A stretch of DNA of 64,000 nt from DATMFV01 sp035555975 (GTDB lineage: Bacteria; Verrucomicrobiota; Verrucomicrobiia; Chthoniobacterales; Chthoniobacteraceae): the NCBI GenBank assembly GCA_035555975.1, contig DATMFV010000128.1:1-64000 (forward strand), read 5' to 3'. How positions within the stretch are numbered: position 1 is the stretch's first letter; each line of letters opens with the position of its first letter. The notes under the pieces were generated by a model that made no database searches, was not told the DNA's origin, and saw nothing but the letters and a program-made list of their open reading frames with translations. Shown here piece by piece: positions 58,864 to 64,000 of this stretch. A program made the position numbers and the translations under genes.

Positions 58864-60147
58864 TCAGAGCGCCCAGACGGTTTTGCCCGCCACGATGGTC
58901 CGGACGGCGCGACCCCGCAACTCCCATCCGTGGAAAGGCGTATTGCGCGAGCGGGAGAACGAAGCCTCCTTGTCGACGGTCCATTCCAGGTCGGGGTTGA
59001 TCACGGTCACATCCGCCACGGCTCCGGGCGAGAGGGTCCCGCGGTCGATCTTGATCAGCCGGGCCGGGTTGATGGTGTAAAGCTCGATCAGCCGGGGGAG
59101 CGAAATGGCCTTTTTCTTGTGGACGAGAAGGTCGAGGAAGAGCCCGAGTTCGGTCTCCAGCCCGAGGATGCCGAAGGGAGCGCGGTCAAACTCCATCTCC
59201 TTCTCGAAGTCGCAGTGCGGTGCGTGGTCGCTGGCGAGGATGGTGATCGTCCCGTCGGCAATTCCCTCGATCAACTGGTCGACATCGCGCTGGGTGCGCA
59301 GCGGCGGGTTCATCTTGAAATTGGTGTCAAACGACTCGATCGCCGCGTCGGTCAGCGCGATATGGTGCGGGCAGACCTCACCGGTGATCGCAATCCCGCG
59401 CCCGCGCGCTTCGCGCAGGATGCGCACGCTTCCCCCGGCGGAGAGATGCTGGCAATGGATCGGCGTTCCCGACGATTCGGCGAGCTGCGCGTTGCGCTGG
59501 ACGATCAGTTCCTCTCCCAGCGACGGCCAGCCGGGCAGCCCGAGCACGGTGCTCCAGTACCCTTCGTTCATCACCCCCTTGCCGACGAGATTGTAGTCCT
59601 GGCAATGGTCCATGACCGGAAGCTCGAACATCCGCGCATATTCCAGCGCCCGGCGCATCAGTTCGTGGTTCTGGATGCAGTGGCCGTCGTCGGTCAGGGC
59701 GACGATCCCCGCCTTGAACATCGCGCCGATCGGGGCGAGTTCCTCCCCGGCGATCCCCTTGGTGATCGCGCCGGTGACGTAGACATTGACACACGCCTCC
59801 TTGCGCGCCTTGTCCTCCACCCAGCCGACGACGCTCGCGTTGTCGATGGTCGGCGTGGTGTTCGGCATGCAGACGACGCTGGTAAAGCCGCCCGCCGCCG
59901 CCGCGCTCGCCCCGGTGGCGATCGTCTCCTTGGCCGACTGCCCCGGCTCGCGAAAATGGACATGGAGGTCGATCAGGCCCGGGGCGACGACCAGCCCGGT
60001 GCAATCGAGCGTTTCCACCCCCGGCTTCCCCTCCAGGGTGGCGGGATCGGCAATGCGGCCGTCGACGATGGCGATATCGGCGATCTCGTCGCGCCGGTTG
60101 GCCGGGTCGATCACGCGACCGTTGCGTAGAAGAAAGTGGTTGCTCAT
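58864..60147 (-). CDS. pyrC: Dihydroorotase
   Basis: A 427-residue amidohydrolase that closes carbamoyl-aspartate to dihydroorotate in pyrimidine synthesis. Zinc-site landmarks: DLHVHFREPGQ (about 59-69), CQHLS (about 230-234), and LASDHAPH (about 303-310). NTTPTIDN (about 94-101) is also typical. It is third in pyrRBC, 18 bases after pyrB. Confidence 0.95.
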   Translation of the reverse strand: MSNHFLLRNGRVIDPANRRDEIADIAIVDGRIADPATLEGKPGVETLDCTGLVVAPGLIDLHVHFREPGQSAKETIATGASAAAAGGFTSVVCMPNTTPTIDNASVVGWVEDKARKEACVNVYVTGAITKGIAGEELAPIGAMFKAGIVALTDDGHCIQNHELMRRALEYARMFELPVMDHCQDYNLVGKGVMNEGYWSTVLGLPGWPSLGEELIVQRNAQLAESSGTPIHCQHLSAGGSVRILREARGRGIAITGEVCPHHIALTDAAIESFDTNFKMNPPLRTQRDVDQLIEGIADGTITILASDHAPHCDFEKEMEFDRAPFGILGLETELGLFLDLLVHKKKAISLPRLIELYTINPARLIKIDRGTLSPGAVADVTVINPDLEWTVDKEASFSRSRNTPFHGWELRGRAVRTIVAGKTVWAL

Positions 60148-60165
60148 AAGAAAGAAAAAAACCGG

Positions 60166-61116
60166 TCAGACAGTCGGGACATCCCCGGCTCCCGCGCCCC
60201 TGGCCCGGGCGCAGAGGAAAAGCGCGGCCATCCGGACGGCGAGCCCGTTGGTCACCTGGTCCATCACGAGGCTCTGCGCGCAGTCGGCCACGCCGCTGTC
60301 GATCTCCACGCCGCGATTGATCGGCCCGGGGTGGATGATCAGCGCGTCGGGCTTGAGGAGCTTGGCGCGTTCCTTGGTCAGGCCGAAGAGCGAGGTGTAT
60401 TCCCCCAGGCTCGGGAAGTATTCCTTGCGCTGGCGTTCCTGCTGGATGCGCAGGAGGTTGACGACATCGGCATCTTCGAGCACTTCGTCGAGCTTGTGGC
60501 TGACGGTCACCCCCATCTCCTCAAACCAGCGGGGAACGAGCGTGCTCGGGCCGACCAGCGTCACCCGTGCGCCGAGTTTCTGGAGCGCGTGAATGTTGGA
60601 GCGGGCGACGCGGGAGAAAAGGATGTCGCCGATGATCGCCACGTGAAGCCCTTCGAGCGTCCCGCGCCTCTCCCAGATGGTGAAGGTATCGAGCAGCGCC
60701 TGCGTCGGGTGTTCGTGCGCGCCGTCGCCCGCGTTGATGACGCTCGCCTGGAGCCGGTCGGCCAGAAACTTTGCCGCTCCCGCCGAGGAGTGGCGCAGCA
60801 CGATGATGTCGGCGAGCAGCGCTTCGAGGTTGCGGGCGGTATCTTTCAGCGTCTCCCCCTTGGTGAGGCTGGAGGTGTCGGCGGCCATGTTGACCACGTC
60901 GGCGCTCAGCCGGAACGCCGCCAGTTCAAAGGAAATTCGGGTGCGGGTGCTCGGTTCGGCAAAGAAATTGACCAACGTTTTCCCACGCAGGGCGGGGACT
61001 TTCTTGATGTCGCGCGTGCCGACCTGTTTGAAGGCCGAGGCGGTGTCGAGAAGCAGGGAAACTTCGTCGGTGGAAAGTTCCTGGATGGAGACAAGGTCTT
61101 TGCGGGTCCAGAGCAT
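60166..61116 (-). CDS. pyrB: Aspartate carbamoyltransferase catalytic subunit
   Basis: A 316-residue enzyme that joins carbamoyl phosphate to aspartate. Seen: EPSTRTRISFELA (about 54-66) with the Ser-Thr-Arg-Thr-Arg phosphate loop, HEHPTQALLDTFT (about 133-145), and IIHPGPINRGVE (about 264-275). The length is normal (about 310). The regulatory subunit PyrI is not encoded nearby. It follows pyrR by 14 bases. Confidence 0.96.
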   Translation of the reverse strand: MLWTRKDLVSIQELSTDEVSLLLDTASAFKQVGTRDIKKVPALRGKTLVNFFAEPSTRTRISFELAAFRLSADVVNMAADTSSLTKGETLKDTARNLEALLADIIVLRHSSAGAAKFLADRLQASVINAGDGAHEHPTQALLDTFTIWERRGTLEGLHVAIIGDILFSRVARSNIHALQKLGARVTLVGPSTLVPRWFEEMGVTVSHKLDEVLEDADVVNLLRIQQERQRKEYFPSLGEYTSLFGLTKERAKLLKPDALIIHPGPINRGVEIDSGVADCAQSLVMDQVTNGLAVRMAALFLCARARGAGAGDVPTV

Positions 61117-61130
61117 AAAAAAGAGGCGTT

Positions 61131-61709
61131 CTATTCGAGGGATTGGCTGACCCAGACGGCATCGCCCACCTGGTCGACGGCGTGGAAGCGGACAAAGACA
61201 CGTTCACCGGCGCGGGTGGAGACCTTCTTGCCGATGTAGTCGGCCCGGATCGGCAGTTCCCGGTGGCCCCGGTCGATCAGCACCGCGTATTCGATGCGGG
61301 CCGGACGGCCGAAGGAGGAGATCGCATCCATGGCGGCGCGGCAGGTGCGGCCTGAAAAGAGTACGTCGTCGACCAGGACGAGCGTGCGGTCGCTCAGGTC
61401 GGGCGGCAGGTGCGAGGCGACGAGCGGGGAGAGGCGGGGGCGCAGTTGCAGGTCGTCGCGGTGCATGGAGACATCGATGATCCCGCTCTCCACCGTTTTC
61501 CCCTCGGCGTTGCGGATCTGTTCCACCAGACGGCGGGAGATTTCCACGCCGCGCGACGGGATGCCGACCAGAACCAGCCGTTCCAGCGCGTCGTTGTGAC
61601 GTTCGATGATTTCGCTCGCGATCCGGCGTAAAATGCGGTCGATCGCCGCGCCGTCGAGCAGCAGTTTGGCGTTGGGAACAGGTGCGACAGGGTGGGAAGG
61701 TGAGGTCAT
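61131..61709 (-). CDS. pyrR: Bifunctional pyr-operon regulator / uracil phosphoribosyltransferase
   Basis: A 192-residue PyrR. The PRPP-binding motif LVLVDDVLFSGRTCRAAMDAI (about 110-130) is present, as is the early LVGIPSRGVEISRRL. PyrR binds pyr mRNA leaders in Gram-positive bacteria and attenuates transcription at high UMP; whether it does so here is not known. It is the first gene of pyrRBC. Confidence 0.93.
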   Translation of the reverse strand: MTSPSHPVAPVPNAKLLLDGAAIDRILRRIASEIIERHNDALERLVLVGIPSRGVEISRRLVEQIRNAEGKTVESGIIDVSMHRDDLQLRPRLSPLVASHLPPDLSDRTLVLVDDVLFSGRTCRAAMDAISSFGRPARIEYAVLIDRGHRELPIRADYIGKKVSTRAGERVFVRFHAVDQVGDAVWVSQSLE

Positions 61710-61766
61710 GACGGAGAGAAGGTTTTCCGCTGGAGAAAAAGCCGGGAAGAGGCGGTTTTCCTCAGT

Positions 61767-61795
61767 GAAACCGACGGTCCATCTTTAGCGGTTTC
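61767..61795 (-). promoter_or_regulatory. Inverted repeat in the pyrR leader
   Basis: GAAACCG (61767-61773) and CGGTTTC (61789-61795) can pair, about 60-85 bases upstream of the pyrR ATG. A second palindrome AACCGATCGGTT lies at 61817-61828. Neither matches the known PyrR-binding loop, so an attenuator is only a possibility. Confidence 0.3.
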
Positions 61796-61837
61796 CCTGA
61801 CCCCCGGCAACTGGAAAACCGATCGGTTCCACAAGAA

Positions 61838-62052
61838 GCAACCTGAAAGGTTGCCAGCGGGGCAGCCGGGGGTTGAGCCTTGGCGATACCCCCGGTTTAC
61901 GAAGCCCACCCACCATCGACCCCGGAGGCGGTCGCAGAAAACGAAGTGCCGTACCTCTGCGACCCCCTTCGGGGTCGATTCTTCTTTCAGCGATTTTTCC
62001 GGGGGCGGCGCGCTGCCGCGCTTACCCCCGTAAGGAACCCTCCGGGTTTCCT
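61838..62052. repeat. Modular hairpin array, copy 2
   Basis: In order: GCAACCT-GAA-AGGTTGC (61838-61854), CCGGGGGTTGAG...TACCCCCGG (about 61866-61895), an insert with GACCCC-CTTC-GGGGTC-type pairing (to about 61978), TCGATTCTTCTTTC, then CGGGGGCGGCGCG...ACCCCCG (about 61999-62030) and GGAACCC-TCC-GGGTTTCC (about 62034-62051). The two G-rich hairpins and the TCGATTCTT stretch are shared with copy 1 at 9610-9759, while the outer hairpins differ in sequence but not in place. It fills most of the 344-base gap between pyrR and the CBM9-like gene. Confidence 0.7.
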
Positions 62053-62053
62053 T

Positions 62054-62620
62054 TTACACCAGTTCGTAAACCGGCCACTCGGCGTGGCGGTGGAAATCGC
62101 ACACCGTCAGCGGCGCGGTGTTGGTCATCACCGGTTTTTCGAGGCCCGGCTGGTAGTCGTAGCGACCGCACCCGACCTGCCAGCGGGTCGGCAGCGGCTT
62201 CTGGTCGGAGAGGTTGGCCAGCGGCACTTCGTACCGGGCGATCCAGCCGCCGTCGACCTTTTCGGTCGAGCTTTTGAGGATCGGCTCCCAGACCCGCGCC
62301 TTTTCCAGGTTGAACGGCCGCTTTTCACCGACTTCGAAGCGAAGCTGGAGCAGGACGTTGGAGGGGGTGACGTGGATCTCGTGGTAGTGGTTGTCGCCTT
62401 CGCCCTTGATGAAAAGCTCGAAGACATCGCCGTGCTTGTACGCTTCGTCGTTGAACTTCGCTTCCGGGTCGGAGATGTTTTCGTCCCGCAGGCGGGCTTC
62501 CACAAAGAGGGTGTCGCCCCGGCGTTCGAGGCGGACGGTGCCGGGGTTGCGCAGCGGCTTTTCGTCGGCTCCCAGCCAGCTCTGCCCGTACTTCAGTTCA
62601 TGAACCGTGTTGGTGCTCAT
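62054..62620 (-). CDS. CBM9-like carbohydrate-binding protein
   Basis: A 188-residue protein starting at 62620 (MSTNTVHELKYGQSW); an ATG eight codons earlier overlaps the FAH gene and is also possible. Its beta-sandwich pattern (TVRLERRGDTLFVEARLRDENI, GDVFELFIKGEGDNHYHEIHVTP, GWIARYEVPLANL) resembles the CBM9-like domain. No signal peptide, which is unusual for a carbohydrate-binding module on its own. It is the last gene of the SDR-FAH operon. Confidence 0.72.
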   Translation of the reverse strand: MSTNTVHELKYGQSWLGADEKPLRNPGTVRLERRGDTLFVEARLRDENISDPEAKFNDEAYKHGDVFELFIKGEGDNHYHEIHVTPSNVLLQLRFEVGEKRPFNLEKARVWEPILKSSTEKVDGGWIARYEVPLANLSDQKPLPTRWQVGCGRYDYQPGLEKPVMTNTAPLTVCDFHRHAEWPVYELV

Positions 62621-62627
62621 TTTTGTT

Positions 62628-63437
62628 TCAGGCTTTCTTTTCATTGACGACGGGGTTGGTCAGCGCGCCGATCTTTTCGATCTCGATCGTCACCGAATCG
62701 CCTTCCTTGAGCCAGCGCGGCGGCTTGCGGGCCATGCCGACGCCGTGGGGCGTGCCGGTCAGGATCACCGTGCCGGGCAGGAGCGTCGTGCTTCCGCTCA
62801 AAAACTCGATGAGGGTCGGCACGTCGAAGATCATGTCGTTGGTATTCCAGTCCTGCAACGTTTCACCGTTGATGACGGTCTTGATCGCCAGTTCGTTCGG
62901 GTTGGGGATGTCGTCGGTCGTCACCAGGCATGGCCCGAGCGGGGCAAAGGTGTCGAAGAACTTGCCGCGGCACCACTGGCCGCCCCCTTTCCTGATCTGC
63001 CAGTCGCGGGCGCTCACGTCGTTGGCGCAGGTGTAGCCGAGAACGTAGTCGAGCGCGTTTTCCCGGCTGACGTTCTTGCACGGCTTGCCGATGACGACCG
63101 CCAGTTCGCACTCGTAGTCGACCTCGTCGCTCGCCATCTGTGTCGGGATTTCGATCGGGTCGCCCGGGTTTTGAAGCGCGTTGATCCCCTTGACGAAGAG
63201 GATTGGGATTTCGGGAACCTTGGCCCCGCTTTCGGCGGCGTGGTGCTTGTAGTTGAGGCCGATGCAGAGGATCGAGGTCGGCACCAGCGGTGCAAGCAGT
63301 TTGGCCACTTCCCCGGTCTGGCCGGTCTTTTTCAGGCCGCCGTAGAGATCGCCCTCAAGACGCTCGACGCTTCCGTCGGGGTTGAGGCTGCCGTATTCGA
63401 TGGCGTTCTGCGCGTTTTGATAACGAACGATTTTCAC
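62628..63437 (-). CDS. Fumarylacetoacetate hydrolase-family enzyme
   Basis: A 269-residue enzyme. The metal site is in DYECELAVVIGK (about 106-117) with acidic ligands and the following CANDVSARDWQ (about 139-149); the late LPGTVILTGTPHGVG (about 225-239) is also typical. FAH-family members cleave diketo acids or act as hydratases, including 2,4-diketo-3-deoxy-L-fuconate hydrolase. With an SDR on one side it probably belongs to a non-phosphorylating sugar-acid pathway. Confidence 0.86.
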   Translation of the reverse strand: MKIVRYQNAQNAIEYGSLNPDGSVERLEGDLYGGLKKTGQTGEVAKLLAPLVPTSILCIGLNYKHHAAESGAKVPEIPILFVKGINALQNPGDPIEIPTQMASDEVDYECELAVVIGKPCKNVSRENALDYVLGYTCANDVSARDWQIRKGGGQWCRGKFFDTFAPLGPCLVTTDDIPNPNELAIKTVINGETLQDWNTNDMIFDVPTLIEFLSGSTTLLPGTVILTGTPHGVGMARKPPRWLKEGDSVTIEIEKIGALTNPVVNEKKA

Positions 63438-63483
63438 GATAAAAGAGAGCTAAAAATGCGAGGTTAAAGGTTTCTTCCCCTTC

Positions 63484-64000
63484 TTATTGACCCGCCGTCC
63501 AGCCGGAGTCGATCAAAAACGCCGTTCCGGTGACCATCTCGGCCTCGTCGCTGGCGAGGTAAAGCGCGGCGGCGGCGATTTCCTCGGGGCGGATCATCCG
63601 CTCGAAAAGCTGCGTGGACGACATCTCGCGGTAGGCGGCCTCCGGGTCGGGGTATTCCTTGAGCCGCGCGGTGACAAACGGCGTCTCCACCCGGCCGGGG
63701 CAGATGCAGTTGACGCGAATCCGGTCGGCCGCATGGTCGAGCGCCATGCTTTTGGTGATCCCGACGACGGCAAACTTCGTCGCGCAATAGGCGAGCCGGT
63801 CGCGGATGCCGACGACGCCGCCGATTGAGGCGAGGTGGATCACGTTGCCCGACTTGCGCTCCACCATCCCGGGCAGAAAGGCTTTGGTGACGTTGAAGAC
63901 GCCCCGTACGTTGACGGCGTAGAGGCGGTCGAGTTCCTCGCCGGTGGTCGTCAGGAGCGTCCCGACGGCGCCGACCCCCGCGTTGTTGACCAGAAGATCG
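63484..64000 (-). CDS. SDR-family dehydrogenase (5' end outside window)
   Basis: The C-terminal 171 residues or so of a short-chain dehydrogenase; the frame is open to the window end, beginning with DLLVNNAGVGAVG. Seen: NNAG, SIGGVVG with the catalytic Ser, YCATK as Tyr-Lys motif, and a DSGWTAGQ end. Similarity in layout to 2-keto-3-deoxy-L-fuconate dehydrogenases is inferred, as is the shared pathway with the FAH-family gene 46 bases downstream. Confidence 0.83.
   Translation of the reverse strand, partial: DLLVNNAGVGAVGTLLTTTGEELDRLYAVNVRGVFNVTKAFLPGMVERKSGNVIHLASIGGVVGIRDRLAYCATKFAVVGITKSMALDHAADRIRVNCICPGRVETPFVTARLKEYPDPEAAYREMSSTQLFERMIRPEEIAAAALYLASDEAEMVTGTAFLIDSGWTAGQ

Overview
The window is GC-rich, densely coded chromosomal DNA that looks like a member of the Verrucomicrobiota, probably Opitutae-like. 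The lineage is inferred from several traits: a PEP-CTERM protein next to an H-X9-DG pseudopilin, heparinase-type and CBM9-type polysaccharide genes, an alternative complex III / caa3-type oxidase supercluster, and a Sec/lipoprotein-type nitrous oxide reductase. No tRNA, rRNA, CRISPR array, phage or transposase gene was seen. Genes are packed in short operons with many 1-4 bp start/stop overlaps.

Layout. 1-10 kb: end of a Na+/phosphate cotransporter, cyclopropane synthase, a TolC-type protein, an LPS-kinase-like protein facing a large glycosyltransferase that joins a Kdo-transferase-like half to a GT42 (sialyltransferase)-like half, ribosomal protein S1 and a glutaredoxin. 9.4-12.7 kb: two kinds of palindromic repeat, an NYN/YacP nuclease, a 35-residue basic protein, a lipoprotein and RecQ. 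12.7-18.7 kb: a secreted proline-rich protein, fumarase, a halogenase-like flavoprotein, a lipoprotein and a Gfo/Idh/MocA oxidoreductase. 18.9-31.4 kb: one long plus-strand respiratory operon, actABCDEF, then a small membrane protein, a Sco protein and coxBACD. It would carry electrons from quinol to oxygen.

32-42 kb is a carbohydrate region: M55 peptidase, a minus-strand operon (PEP-CTERM protein, pseudopilin, giant CBM9/TIM-barrel protein) with a perfect palindromic operator, a GntR/LacI-type regulator and a heparinase II/III protein. 42-48.5 kb holds rfbB with a GbsR-like regulator, then an acyl-CoA operon (XRE-cupin regulator, 3-hydroxyacyl-CoA dehydrogenase, SDR, thiolase, CoA-transferase). 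48.6-54.4 kb is a nitrogen-oxide module: a DNR-like regulator, a DUF2249 protein, a CusF-Sco fusion, NnrS, a cupredoxin and NosZ. Two FNR/DNR-type boxes sit at the same distance from their start codons.

54.4-64 kb: an amidohydrolase, queA, a glycoside hydrolase-glycosyltransferase fusion, the pyrRBC pyrimidine operon, another hairpin repeat array, and a sugar-acid catabolic set (CBM9-like protein, FAH-family hydrolase, SDR running off the end).

The least ordinary features are the two fused glycosyltransferases, a 166-bp full-length palindrome family, a modular hairpin array present in two copies with the same order, and the compact DNR/nos module with its conserved box-to-start spacing.
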